Position numbers and translations under genes: made by a program. A stretch of 64,000 nucleotides of DNA from Amborella trichopoda (taxonomy: Eukaryota; Streptophyta; Magnoliopsida; Amborellales; Amborellaceae), in NCBI RefSeq assembly GCF_000471905.2, contig NW_006499810.1, positions 3,054,563-3,118,562 of the forward strand, given 5' to 3'. This document shows, piece after piece, positions 1 through 11,465 of the stretch; within the stretch, counting starts at the first letter, position 1, and every line of letters begins with the position of its first letter. The notes under the pieces were generated by a model. The model saw only the letters and a program-made list of their open reading frames with translations, was not told the origin of the DNA and made no database searches.

Positions 1-1804
1 CCCCCTTGGGACTTTCATGAGAGAGAGATAGAAAGATAAGGTGTAGAGATTTTGGGTGGAGACAATCTTTTTTTTATAGGCTTTGAGTAAGATTAATGTT
101 TCTTTAGGGTTCTCCTTGGCTTGCCTCTTCTTGTGAGATTGAATATGAACCATTGATCTTGGCTGACTTGTGCGGTGAGAGATTTGAATCATCCATTCCA
201 TAGATGCGCTATCAACATTATGGAAGGTGCTAGAACCTTTATCCCCTTTCCTAAACCATTTTCCCATCAATAAATATTAAATAAAATAATTTCAAATATA
301 ATAATGTGCATAGCAAAATAATGCAAAACCTTCTCATCATTCCAAAAATTCATTCAAAGTTTCTTCAAGCCAATACCTTTCCAAAACACATAGCAACTTG
401 GCCCACAAGCCAAAGTCACATATCACAAAAAATAGAAAGCTTCTAAATGGGTGGGATGTGCCACCCATGAGAGGATCTCATAGGCCCCACCATCTAGGCT
501 ATGATGGGCACATGTGCACAATGGACCCCCATGTAATTTTAAATATTTTTAAAACTCAATAAAATAATTTTAAAATTTACTTGAATATTTAATCAATATA
601 AAATCAGTATCTCTGATTTTATAAATCCAAATTTGATAAATAAAATTTTCAGAGATCTAGAAAAATTCAAATAATAATTCTAATATATATCATAAAACAT
701 AAATAATTAAGTTCATTAGATGGGAAAATGATCCATATGGTCTAAGAATTAAATCAATCAAACACTAGGCACCCACTTTCAACTGCGGACTACAGACCAC
801 ACTTGCTTTATCAAATCGATCCAGTATTTTTCATGACCGACAGTCTATGCAAGAGCTCATTAGTGGGTCACCAAAATCTGTTCGATGAGCCAATGGGTCA
901 CAATCCCAGTCTGTGGATTTCAGGTTTTCCCCTAGAGACGGGCCAATGTCACCTAGACTTGATGCGACCACAGCTCATATGGTGCATAGGGGTATCTCTC
1001 GTATATGTATATGCTTCACCCTGAAAGGTGGCTTGCTTTCCCAAGATGGTCTATAAATATTCATGCCGTGTGATGGTACACGGATGAGGCTTTCGCCCTC
1101 ATCTCTGAAGGCCACCATCACACACAAGGGTCACACAATCCTTCGGCTCACTCATCTAGGCATACTCCGACCTCATCAAGGGATGATCTGTTAAAACCTT
1201 TATCTGTTTATACTTTATGCCCAGGTAACATGGGTTTTTCCCTACCGACTGGCCTAAACTGTCAAGCACAGTCTGGTATTAGCAAACATCATTTGCTTAG
1301 TATGGTCCACGAGGGACCAAACTCCCACTGAGTTCATGTTCCACTATATCATTTCATTTTACAAGCACTCATGAGGCCTTTAATGGCTATACTCACCCAA
1401 TATCTCCCACTTAGCCATTGAAGGCCTTACATTCTCTCTTCCTCACTTTCTCTCATCCCCATCCCTCTCTTAAGTATTTTTCACTTATTCTCTCTCAATA
1501 CATTAATCATGGCTTTCATCATCAATTCTTTTCTAAAAGGACTTATGGAGGCAATGCTCCCCCCTTTTTTTTTTTCTTTACTGCTCGGATCTCATCCCCA
1601 AAAGTAGTCGTAGTTCATCTTTCGTATAGCATCTTTCGTGAATCATCATCATGTACCTTCATCACATGGGGCCTTATGTTTATGGACTCGAAGGAGTTCT
1701 TCAAACAAACAACTCCCTTACGTAGCCATACAACTAGAGCCACACATCCGGGTTTCATGAGTGAACAATATTATAGTCTGTTGTTCTAGTTAGCTTATCA
1801 AATA
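1..1804. other. AT-rich intergenic DNA, no gene recognised
   Basis: No reading frame here resembles a known protein. The stretch lies downstream, on the minus strand, of the copia RNase H remnant, so part of it may be that element's 3' LTR and flank. Purine-rich runs that could be polypurine tracts occur on the minus strand near 1322-1331, 1401-1412 and 1808-1817, but none can be tied to an LTR boundary with confidence. The short plus-strand ORFs at 803-1024 and 1418-1789 show no domain. Confidence 0.5.
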
Positions 1805-2250
1805 CTAGCAAGTGCTCCCACTGAAATATTTAGTTTATCTGGATCTTTCTCAATCTCACTTCATTCCTCAGATGACATAAATATGGTATTATATGCTTGG
1901 AGTACTTATAGAATCGTGGCCCTTTTGATATGAATATCACCGTCGTGCTGTCACAGAAATCCTTACTTCCTCACAACGCACGGGGTGAAAGTCAAGTCAA
2001 TTAAGAAATTTCTTAATCTATATGGCCTCCTTGGTCGCCAAACAGAACGCCATGTACTCTGCCTAATGGTGGACAATTCCACCACATCTTGTTTCTTTGA
2101 TATTTAAGAAATTGTGCCTCTCCAAATATGAACACATATCCAGATGTAAACTTCACATCATCTATATCTGGGAGATAGCTTGCATCTATATATCTAGATA
2201 TCCAAGCAACTAAAAGATATGTGGGACTGTAGCAGCTCCTATTCAATTAT
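1805..2250 (-). pseudogene. Ty1/copia RNase H remnant
   Basis: Read on the minus strand, this stretch gives the C-terminal RNase H part of a Ty1/copia polyprotein. A clear block at about 2110-2210 reads YIDASYLPDIDD followed by TSGYVF, matching the conserved Y-T-D-A-D...STSGYVF region. Then come KKQDVVELST in one frame and EYMAFCLATKEAI in the next, so at least one frameshift and several in-frame stops are present. Weaker similarity runs on to about 1805. Upstream reverse transcriptase, integrase and gag were not found at 2251-3063. In a live element the domain degrades the RNA of the RNA:DNA hybrid. This copy is dead. Confidence 0.75.
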
Positions 2251-2647
2251 TGCACATATAACATATACATTCTCAACATATTTAAGGATTTTTCATGAGA
2301 TATCATAGCAAGTCTCATGCAATATGTAATTCAATGCCCGTTGGTTTCATGATATGCAAAACCTTCTTGAACCATAAAGGTCAACCACACTGGTCATCTT
2401 GGCAGTAAATTCATATATATCAAGTTATCCAGTCAACACACCATATGTCAAGGAAGCCTAACAAGACAACCTTCATACAACATTCCCTATGGTTCAAGGT
2501 CTTAGGTAATCGAGGATTTTAAATAACTAGAAACATGAGTCAAGGTATATAGGTATTTAAAAAATAGTGTATGATAGCTTTTTACCACTTTTATTAATAC
2601 CTTCAAGACACAATGTTTTTCTCTTTAATAAAAAAAGTATTGACTTG

Positions 2648-2648
<1 letters not shown>

Positions 2649-2675
<27 letters not shown>
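2649..2675. repeat. (TA)n microsatellite
   Basis: An uninterrupted TA dinucleotide run inside AT-rich DNA with no gene (2251-3063). Confidence 0.95.
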
Positions 2676-2678
<3 letters not shown>

Positions 2679-3147
2679 TTCACAAGCAGTAATTATATAA
2701 TAGTATGACAGTTTAAATGATTTTCATAAAGACATAGTGGACCTTGCAAGACTATGTGGTTTTCTCAAAACTATATTCATAGACTTAAGTTTTTCTCAAA
2801 TCATCCAATTTTAATTTTAAAATACATGCTTAGCCTTCATAAATCATTTTAGTGCATGACTAATGAATGTTTATTAAAACCTTGAAAAAATATTTCCTTT
2901 TTGGCAAATATGGAGACTTTATCAAGAGATCATCATCACATGCAACACATCATATTATAGACATTATTGAGAGGTTGGTCAGTAAGAACGAGTTCCATCA
3001 AAACACTCCCTTTGTGCTTACATATTTGAATGAGTCACACTCATCTCTTGTGTTTCATCCTTAGGGCTCAAAGCCCTTGATCAAACCACATCTCCATGTG
3101 TATCACTACCTAGATCCGGGGAGGCGAGATCGAGGCACTTAACCAGC

Positions 3148-3166
3148 TTAACAACTCCACTAGGGA
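3148..3166 (+). promoter_or_regulatory. Primer-binding site of element A
   Basis: The sequence ttaacaactccactaggga follows the LTR end by two bases. The same place in the other copies reads ttagtgactccactgggga and ttggcaactcccttgggga. Sites of the form TGGCGACTCCACTGGGGA are known from Ogre/Tat elements. Here it would prime minus-strand DNA synthesis, but mutations have accumulated. Confidence 0.7.
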
Positions 3167-4712
3167 CTTATTACCCCTTCGTCGGTTCACTCTTGTTTGT
3201 TCAGTATTCTCTTTTACTTTTTGCATTACTTTCTATGGCATCTGGGTTATTCAAAACGTTCATCCTAGTCGAGGACTTTCTTGTCCCCGTAGTCGTGACT
3301 GTCTCAAGGAAGCGACTGCGAACTGCTCAAGCTTCCTTTCCTACTCTCTTGCTGAGTCGCGACTCATAGTCCAGGTCCCAGGTTCTTTCTTAGGTTGGTA
3401 CGAGAGGGAACTTAAAGTTCCCTTGCTCCTCGCTTCCTCGCCCTAGTGGACCCTCCACCAAGGCCCCTTACATTGGTAGCACATCTGCTACCGCCCACAG
3501 CACGCACCCTGCTACTGACAAGTCCCTTGCCAATCATATTGCTGAGGTACGCTGGAAGGCTGCCCCAACTGCTTTCGAGAAAGGCAAGAAGGTTGTCGTC
3601 ACTCCTACGGTTTGCCGTGAGGCAACCCCTTATACTTCTTCACCACCTCGAACCTCTATACCTAGAGGCTCAACACACCAAGGTACAGACCCTATGACCT
3701 CCACAGGCTCGTGGTCTAACAACTCGGGTCACACATCGGGACAACTTCCATGCTGCCTCGAACTCATATCCAAGACTAGGCCTTCTTGGGCCGAACCCTG
3801 CACATGTCATACACTTGCATCCCACAACTCGGGGCAGCGTTAGCTCTATGCCACCTCGAGCACATGAGGGTTGACCACCTCATCCTTCCCCCCAGCAAAC
3901 ATAGCTGCACCCTGTGAGAGATGGGCTCCTGCCCAGTCCCTCATAGACACAAGCTCGCACGCCTCGGCCTCCTCAAGTCGAACCTGTTGACTGAGCCTAG
4001 GCTGACTCCCAAATCACCAGGCGGCTAACCCTAAAGGTGCACACACACCAACTTTGTAGGTTCCTCCCGACTCAGGCAGAGTCATGAACCAGCTCCTTGT
4101 TATGCTTCACCGAGCAAGAACCTTGAGACCTAGTGCTCAAAGTTGTTTTCTAAGAGTACCATCTTAAGCCAGCCTCAGGTCAGCTGCGCATCCAGGCCTC
4201 ACAAAGGGACTCGAAGTAGCGGCCTGATGTCCGACAGAACCCTCCAACCTCCAAAGCATAAGCCCAAGTTACCTTCTATCCTTATACCCCTCTCCCTACT
4301 CCAATTAATAGACACAACCCTCACATGTTCAAGAAAATCGGGGAAGTTAAATCTCAGGCCCAGTTCTGGGGTGAAGTCCACAACAGCCTTAGGATTAAGC
4401 AAGAGAGGCCTACAGATCCTCACCAGAGAAGCCTCTAATGATGATGAGGCCATTAATCTTGGTGACCTCCTGCTTCATAATCTCTTTTTTTCTCTCTAAA
4501 CTCCAGAACCTGAGAGAGTCCAAGAGTATTGCTGGGTCATTACTGCCATGTAGCCACGGTCCCAAGGCCGTCGAGAATCGGCCCTCACAAGATCGCCCTA
4601 AAAAGTTTGAGTCCAGTTGGGGCATGCTGAGCCCCTGCAAATTGACTTGCCACATACGACTTGTCAACATCAACAGTCCACTGCTCCACCAGGCTCTGAC
4701 CCTCCAGAAGAA
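3167..4712 (+). other. Untranslated leader of element A
   Basis: This stretch aligns by eye with the leaders at 21284 and 28541: a paragraph beginning about 3240 matches 21360 and 28610, and the one at 3440-3620 matches 21545 and 28800. It is GC-richer than its surroundings. Short ORFs on both strands are not conserved in frame between copies, so I do not annotate them. Confidence 0.65.
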
Positions 4713-5650
4713 ATGGTCAGTGTCATGGTGATCAACGAGCCTAACGACTCCCAAGAGAAAAGGATGAACAGATTCGAAGTAATGGTGCAGTCCATCCTCA
4801 AAAACATGGAATGCCTAGAAGCCTCCAGGTCCCCTTCTTCTCACCACAAGACTATATCCCCATCTAGCGAAGACACAGTTCCCAGGAAAACTCCCCCATC
4901 GGTTTCCTAATATAGCTATGCCTCCCCTGGAGTCTCCCAAACTGACATAGATACCATGGTGGCTCATAGCCTCAAGAACAAGGTCCCAAGCATGCAAGAG
5001 GCTCTGCTCTACCAAAAGTCGTACCCTTCCTACATTGACGAGATGTCGTTTCCCCCAAACTACCAAAAGGGGAAGCTCCCCCTATTCAATGATTTTAGGT
5101 CTCCTAGCCAGCATACCGCCCACTTCCAAGGGGCCTATCGAGAGACGGCGACTGACAGACGACTCTTCATTCATCAGTTCATCGAAACTCTCTAAGGTCC
5201 AGAATTCCAGTGGTATGCTCGGCTGCCTCCAAACTTGGTACACACCTAGCAGGAAAGGGAGCAGTTGTTTTACCAACGCTTCTACGAAGCCCAAAGGAAA
5301 GTAGAGACCATCGAGCTCCTCACTCTGACCCAAGATCTTGGTGAGCCAGTTGACAAATTCATCGCCCTATGGAGGGAGCTGACAACCTTTCATGCCACCA
5401 CCGTGACCAAAAAAGAAGTTGTCCAGACTTGCATACGAAACATGCTCCCCAAGATCGCCCTGCATGTCCAGCCTAAAAGCCTTGCCCAGGGTGCGTAAAA
5501 CCTCTGGTGCCCATATCACCAAGTATGGGGCCACGAACTAGAAGAATGCTCTGGGTTTGAAGCCATAGTCATGGAAAAAGTACAAAAGGGCGACATTGTT
5601 TGTGCTGTCCTCCCGAAACACTTCCAAGGAAGTACCCCTATTCAAGAGGA
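4713..5650 (+). pseudogene. gag of element A (broken)
   Basis: The translation gives a Ty3/gypsy gag of the Tat type: a start region like that of element C (MVINEPNDSQ), then a capsid-like block at about 4995-5500 with YPSYIDE, FQWYARLPPN, LFYQRFYEAQ and TCIRNMLPKIALHV. A zinc-knuckle-like stretch at about 5500-5570 reads CPYHQVWGHELEEC. In-frame stops near 5194 and 5248 and frame changes show it is not translated intact. Gag would form the virus-like particle and bind element RNA. The same blocks recur in element C at 30100-31680. Confidence 0.8.
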
Positions 5651-5998
5651 AGGCCCACTGCAAATCCCTCACAAGGATACCCCGGACCCTTCAGAGCCCT
5701 CAACCTCTCAACCCTGGGAAGTCTACCATGGATGAAGCAGGCTCAAGTCCTTGAAGCTTGAGATAGTCCGCCAAGCTAGGACTACTCACCGGCCCGACAG
5801 AGCAGCCCAAACACCTCCTCAGGAATCCAAAAGGAGACAACAAGCAACTAGGTCAGCCCTAGGAAGGAATCGTATCCATTAGTCACCAGTTGAGGAGGAA
5901 TTTCTCAAGCCTCTTCCCCCACTGCCGACCTTGCAAGACTTCATCCCAAGCGCAACCTACCTTATTATTTCTCACCAACAACTCGGGATCCCTCCAAT

Positions 5999-6562
5999 AT
6001 GGGTGACGATGTTAAAAGCACCCCAAAACGGTCAAAGCCGGGGCAAGACCTAAAATACCCCCTACAGTCGTTCAAGATGGGTAATGACACTAAAAGCACC
6101 TCTCAACGGTCAGAGCAGGGGCAAGACCTAAAATACCCCCTGCACACGTCCAATTCTGACGACTACATAGAAAGCTGTCTGAGACATTTTAACTCTTCTT
6201 CTCCTCCCTCCTCTTCTATTTTCTCCACAGGCACAGCTCAACAGTGCCCAGACTTCGACGCTCTAAATCGAGAGCTCAAAGGCACCAACCTCAGCAGGTC
6301 ACAACAAAAGCGCCTCAGAGACATGCTGGCCCAGGCGGCTGGATTCTCAACAGCCACTGATGCCTTCGCAACTGAAGCCAAAACCGAGCCATCATCAAGG
6401 TCCTCTTCCAAAGAAGCCTCCCATATGGTGCAGATTATGGAAGTACCACCCAGCATGGAGCAAATGAGCCAAAGATCAGGGAAGAAGCTACAGGCCACCC
6501 CTCAAAAGCTCAAGGTCCTCAAGTTTTTTGATCTGTCACTTTTCCCTAAACCTCAACCTTAA
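5999..6562 (+). pseudogene. Linker ORF between gag and protease of element A
   Basis: A 187-residue open frame fills the space between the zinc-knuckle region and protease. It opens with a tandem duplication of about 78 bp (copies start at 5999 and 6077), giving two versions of a block containing GQDLKYPL. The rest is rich in serine, glutamine and charged residues and shows no catalytic motif. A segment just upstream (about 5898-5960) reads FLKPLPPLPTLQDFIPS and recurs in element C just before integrase, where it marks C's deletion point. It is probably part of the polyprotein. No separate function is evident. Confidence 0.5.
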
Positions 6563-6640
6563 ACCACTGCATCCTTAATACAAATCCCCAATACTTCTCC
6601 ATCAACCCAGACAGCACCGGCTAAACAACAAAGTCAGCCA

Positions 6641-7237
6641 GTGCCACAAACCAAAACTCAACTAAAGCCTACCCTACTCGCTACACCGGTGATTGGATCA
6701 AGAACACAAAAAACAAATGAGGATAAAGTGAAATACGACGTAATTGGGCACTTGAGAAAGCTTCCAGCACTTCTAAGCATTTGTGATGCCCTTCTGTTGT
6801 CTAAAGACTATTGTATGGCCTTAGTTCAAGCTCTTTCTAACGCAAAGGTGTATGAGACTGAAGTGGAGCTGATTGAGGTCGACCCAGCCATCATGAGTGG
6901 GTGCTTGGCAATCTCCTTTTTTGAAGACGGCTTTCAGTTGGGACCCAAATTCCACAATCTCCCCCTCTTTGTGGATGGTGAACTCCATGCCTGCCCTATC
7001 AACCGAATCATGTTGGATGGAGGGTCAGCAGTCAACCTGATCAAAAGAAGGATCCTCACCCGATTGAGATTCGGATCTAAGGACCTCACTCCTACCCACG
7101 TCACCGTGCAAGGTTTCAACCAATCAGGAGAGAAGCCAGCTAGCACGATGCGCCTTCATCTTAAGATCGGTGACCTCGATGATTACGCTCAATTCCATGT
7201 AATCGACACTGATACCTCCTACAACGTCTTGCTTGGT
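6641..7237 (+). pseudogene. Retroviral-type aspartic protease of element A, truncated
   Basis: The frame holds a Tat-type retropepsin. The active-site block reads MLDGGSAVNLI, with the catalytic Asp codon at 7016-7018. The usual Tat form is D-D-G-S, so the residue after the catalytic Asp is Gly here. Downstream, HVIDTDTSYNVLLG matches the second conserved strand of the family. Directly after that block the homology ends, where RPW and the start of reverse transcriptase would be expected, and a repeat of about 26 bp begins. The protease would cut the gag-pol polyprotein, but this copy has lost everything downstream. Confidence 0.75.
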
Positions 7238-7365
7238 CATAATGGACGTCCAAAACTTGGTGTCATAATGGACGTCCAAAACTGGCTTTGTCACAGGGCG
7301 TACCATATATCGAAACGCTCATCTCGATGAAACAAACATGAATGGACGTCTAAAACCTGGTGTCA
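7238..7365 (+). repeat. Short direct repeats at the broken end of element A
   Basis: A ~26-bp word (aatggacgtccaaaacttgg and the next bases) occurs twice in tandem from 7241 and again, diverged, at about 7331-7357. It starts where protease homology stops, so it marks the breakpoint. The element of origin is not recognised. Confidence 0.6.
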
Positions 7366-8099
7366 AAATAGTTTATAGAAAAAGAATTAAAAATAAAATA
7401 GCATAGAGACATGACATTGTGATTGGGGCAATCTTAGCCCTCAGTAAAAAATGGACAGTTGGATAAAGAGGAGGATAGATCTTCTATGTTGTAAGGAGAA
7501 CATATACTGACAAAACCTACCATATAGTTTTCATATTAGTCATTTAATTAATTTGTGTGACAAATTTAATTAGCATACCATATGCTAACAAATTTGACTG
7601 TATCACTTGATTAATTTGTGTGCGCTATGGGAGGCAAGTGCTTGCCTTAAAAGTTAATTCTTTTACAACAAATAAATTTAACTGTGAGTTTGGGAATATT
7701 CATTTATTTGTTTTTCAATGTAATATTCGAATGGATGTAAAGATCATAAGTGGGTTGCTTAGATGGCGCGACATGCTTAAAGATCACAGAGCGTGGGAGC
7801 AAGAGCTTCTGGTCTTTCACTGAACACGCTATTTGGCTGCAGCTTAAAAAAAAATAGAAATTACTCAAAAACGTATTTTAAAGAAGGAAAATAGATGATA
7901 CAAGGCATCAATCACGTAATTTATGTGTAAATTACTAAACGCTCTCTCTTTGCGCCAAAAAAAAAAAGTAAGTTATGTGGGGAATTGTCCCACATTGCCA
8001 ATTTTGATGAGCATGATTTAAAAGCACCAAGGCCCACATTGAACTTGGGTTGTATCATGCTGCAATTGTCATCAGGTAATTTGCAGTACATTAAGATTG
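7366..8099. other. Intergenic DNA, nothing recognised
   Basis: AT-rich sequence with no coding similarity on either strand and no obvious repeat beyond short A runs. The ORF at 7620-7823 shows no domain. Confidence 0.5.
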
Positions 8100-8495
8100 G
8101 GGTAAATATAAACGTACTTTTTTCTTTTGCTACCTATTATTTTATGAGACCTAAGGATCTAAACTGTTTCGAGGGCATGAAGTCTCTATATTTTCTATTT
8201 TGTTTTTGCTACCTATTTCTTAGGAGACTCAAAGATCTAATGTATTATTGTTCTTAACAACTTATGAAATGACTCCCTTCCCTCAAAACTTATCCTCCAT
8301 TTAATCCCGTTAACCTATGCCCTCTCTCTATGTAAACTCAATCTCTCACCTCTCTCTCTCTAAACTCCATCTCTTGCTCTTTTCTCTCTCTAAACTCTGT
8401 GTCTCTCTCACTCCTCTCTCTCTCTCTCAAATCCCCAAATCGTAGAGACCCTTCTACATCTCTTTTCTCTCTCTCTAATACCCAAATAGCATAGA
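8100..8495 (+). repeat. Inverted repeat, left arm
   Basis: This stretch matches the reverse complement of 13262-13612 by eye. Shared words include acttatgaaatgactccctt, gtctctatattttct, caaatcgtagagaccctt and ctctctctaatacccaaata. The left arm also carries a partial internal duplication of a ~78-bp block (tttgctacctatt at about 8126 and 8207). It is rich in CTCTCT. No coding content or clear terminal motif is visible, so it may be a foldback or non-autonomous element, or two separate inserts in opposite orientation. Confidence 0.75.
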
Positions 8496-8649
8496 CCCAC
8501 TCTTTGTCTCTCTCTTCCAAGCCCTAGTCCGATTTTCTCAAAAAAAAGCCTCCAACTTCTCTGCACCTTTTAATCGCAGGTTGCTCTTCTTCAAATCAAC
8601 TAATAGAACCCTAGCTATCAAATCAGCTCTAACTTCTCTCGACTCAAAG

Positions 8650-8850
8650 CAATCTTTTTTTTTGAGTACTCAAAGCAATATTTTTTTGAGTGCTCATAGC
8701 AATATTTGAGTACCAAATATTGAACATAATGGTACTCAAAGCAATATTTCTCTCGACTCAAAGCATTCCAAGAAAAAATGTAATAAATGTCCATAATGTA
8801 CTCAAAGCAATATGGACGTAAATGTACTCAAAGCAATAAAATAAAAATAT
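8650..8850 (+). repeat. Dispersed short repeats (actcaaagcaatat)
   Basis: The word actcaaagcaata or a close variant recurs at least six times in about 200 bp, interrupted by T runs. It looks like local slippage. No function is evident. Confidence 0.6.
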
Positions 8851-10330
8851 TTTATTGGACCATGCATGCCACTTCGAAAGCGCATTGGTAGTCCTATATC
8901 ATCAATTGCCATACTGACCCATTACATGTGCAGTTAGCTTTTCTCACATCTCACATGGCATATGGCCATTACATAAGTCCATGTCCGGGGCATTACATAA
9001 TTAAAATCTCACACTTCACCATTATTGTTTGACAATGTATGGTCAGAATGCATTTCACACATTGTCGTGCCCATGTCACGTCATGTCATGCTTGCCATGG
9101 ATCGACCATATAACCCTTAGCCTACTGGTTCTGGTGTTCCATCAATTCCAGCCATCAAGCCATCTGTTCACATCATCTTTCTCAAAGTCCCACACCAATG
9201 GCCCTTTGCTGCTAGCCCACTTGTGCACACGTGCAGAGCTTCATGTTCTCCACACCTCACCAACCTTGCCACCCACCGAAAGTCTGTCAAGGTTATGGGT
9301 ATTCCTTCATATAGGTTTGTTGGTTTAAAGAACTTGTTTGCCTTGAGCGATAGCTAAATTCTCCATTGTAGGACAAATCCGTTACAAAACTTGCAGGTCT
9401 TTTCTACTTTTTCTATCAGTGTCGTGTGCCTCATTTTGTCTGCAGGCATGATGCTAAAATAGGAGCCTGACAATAGGCATCCATTCAACATTCATTGTTC
9501 GTATGACCTTGTTTATTGGGTAGGAACACCTAGGTTTTTAAGATTTGGTCTTCCTTGACCTCTTCCTCTTCCCCTTTGACCATGTATTCTTTCTTGTGCG
9601 GTGGCTGCAAGAGAGCAGGACTTTGTGAGGCATATAAAGCACACAAGGAGAGGGGGAGTCTTCTGGGGCTACCATATGACTTCTAAACTGCCTCTAGGAC
9701 CCACACTTAACTAAATATGTGATGATTTTCATGTTGCATTCTTGAATAACATTATCAGTGGCGAGTTTGAACTTCAATGGATGGTTGAATCTTTCCCATA
9801 TTTCTCTCATTGTACTGTGTAATGTTCTTGAAGTGTTATATACTGCTGCTTGTGGTTAGCTATATTCTGTTCTAATAATGCATACTGGACTATTTTTCTT
9901 GGGGAACCTATTCTTTCATGAGAATTCAACTTCCTTATTTTTTTACCATAATTTTAAATGTAATATCTACTTGGTAATTTGGGATTCCTTATCTTCATAT
10001 AGTCCACCACAATATATCATCTCATGCTTCAAACTGTGAATTAGTAGACTCAGGTTGTAATTTTCTTTTATTGACTTAGCTCAATTTGTATCTAACTTCT
10101 TGAAAGATTTATAGCATGGGGCCACGACAACTACTTATTTTATTCGGTTTAGTATGGTGAGAATGATCTAGTTGATGAGCAAGGGAAACAAGGTTATCTC
10201 ATCCCATGACAGGAGTTTGAGGTACTTCTTAGCTTAAAAAAAATCTTGGAGTAAGGTATGATATATTGTTTTACAATTTGGAAGCCACGGCCTAGGTGAC
10301 AGAGAAGAGGGGTTAAGAAGAGGCGAGCGA
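8851..10330. other. Intergenic DNA, nothing recognised
   Basis: I found no domain, RNA gene or repeat family here. The ORF at 9029-9328 (99 codons) has no recognisable motif. Base composition is moderate, unlike the A/T-rich flanks. Confidence 0.45.
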
Positions 10331-10331
10331 A

Positions 10332-10380
10332 GGGGTTGGGGTTGCGGTTGGGGTTGGGGTTGGGGTTGGGGTTAGGGTGG
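10332..10380 (+). repeat. G-rich telomere-like tract (GGGGTT)n
   Basis: About seven or eight units of ggggtt in tandem, with one gcggtt and one ggggttaggg variant. Plant telomeres are normally TTTAGGG, so this is not an ordinary interstitial telomere. The runs of four G in register could form a G-quadruplex on the plus strand. Confidence 0.85.
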
Positions 10381-11039
10381 GGATGGCAGATGGTGGGTTG
10401 GAAGAGATAAGAAAACCACCCTAATTAAATTTATTTATCAAATAGTTAAAAACTCATTTTTATTGTATTTTGCATGTGTTGTGTTATACTCTACTATGCA
10501 TAGATGAGTTTAAAACAATGACGTGGGGAGCTTTTTTTTCTCTTTATTTTGTTTGTTTTTTTTTTGGTGGGGGGGTTATTGATCCGAGAAATCTCTCTCT
10601 AGTGATCTTGGTGGGGGGGTCATTGACTAACAAGGAATATTGGATGGGGATTGAGACCTCAATGAAAATGGGGTAGATCCTTGTTTGATGAGATCTTGAT
10701 CCTAGGGGGAGTTTGAAAAGTCTTTGAATTTTGAACCCGATGTCTTTGATTTGTTGATTTTTTGTTTTACGACAAATTTCTAGCTAATGACTACCTGTTG
10801 TTAATTTTCACTTTCTGATGTCATGGTTGTGTCTTAGATCAATGGTTGAAAACTACACGTTAACTCGAAATCAACCTAGTAGGCTTGGATATGGTGGTCT
10901 CTCATCTCAGATAGCCTCGAATTGGGGAATCACCTGACTTGCCTGAATTGGGTAGTACACCATAATGATCACCCGATTCGTTATGAGTACAAAGGCGATT
11001 CTTGGCTTTGGTTCATTTAATGGCCAACAATCTAATTTT

Positions 11040-11465
11040 TCTCAAATTTTTTATAAGAGATTTAGGCTATTGAGTTGGGTGAACAAAAAACAATATACCT
11101 ATAGAATTAGTGTAACGGAGATCAGAATGTTGAGATGGATGAGTGACAAGACAAGAAGGGATAGAATTCGAAATGCATCTATTTGAGAGAATTTAGGCGT
11201 GGCACCAATAGGTAATAAAATGAGAGAGAGTAGACTTTGATGTGGCCATGTGTGGCTCCGACCAAGTACAACACTTGTTAGGAGGTGCGAGTGAGTTCAA
11301 GTAGAAGGACTCAGAAGGCGAAGGGTAGGCCCAAAAGGACGTGGTTGGAAGTAGTCCGAAAGGATATGGGGACTTATGGCCTCATTGAGGATATGACCTT
11401 TAATAGAGCAGAATAGAGAGCCATGATTCATGTAGCCGACCCCAATTAATTAGGGAAAGACTAAA
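11040..11465 (+). mobile_element. LINE 3'-end fragment
   Basis: The plus-strand translation in several frames is the C-terminal end of a plant LINE reverse transcriptase ORF: WVNKKQYTYRISVTEIRMLR, then RDRIRN, LGVAPIGNKMRESRL, and finally a reading ending in ADPN before the stop. That ending also occurs in the fragments at 61060-61622 and 61610-62010. The copy is 5'-truncated, as most LINE inserts are, and carries stops and frameshifts. Confidence 0.8.

Larger units (their letters stand above)
3064..7237 (+). mobile_element. Tat/Ogre-like Ty3/gypsy element A, truncated at both ends
   Basis: In order the element keeps the last ~80 bp of a 5' LTR (to about 3145), a primer-binding site, a long untranslated leader, a gag-like region, a linker ORF and a protease domain. 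The protease stops abruptly at about 7237 and no reverse transcriptase, RNase H or integrase follows. The leader and gag parallel the two other copies at 21262 and 28520, which fixes the family. The left side is cut close to the copia remnant. The lineage call rests on the leader layout, the PBS type, the zinc-knuckle style (C-x2-Y-H...GH...C) and the protease motif. Confidence 0.8.

Noticed and set aside
2867..3064. 65-codon plus-strand ORF before element A
   Set aside because: No similarity was recognised and composition matches the surrounding non-coding DNA.
5999..6562. Host gene captured in element A
   Set aside because: The frame lies between the zinc-knuckle region and protease, where Tat-type elements have a variable linker, and it shows no host-type domain.
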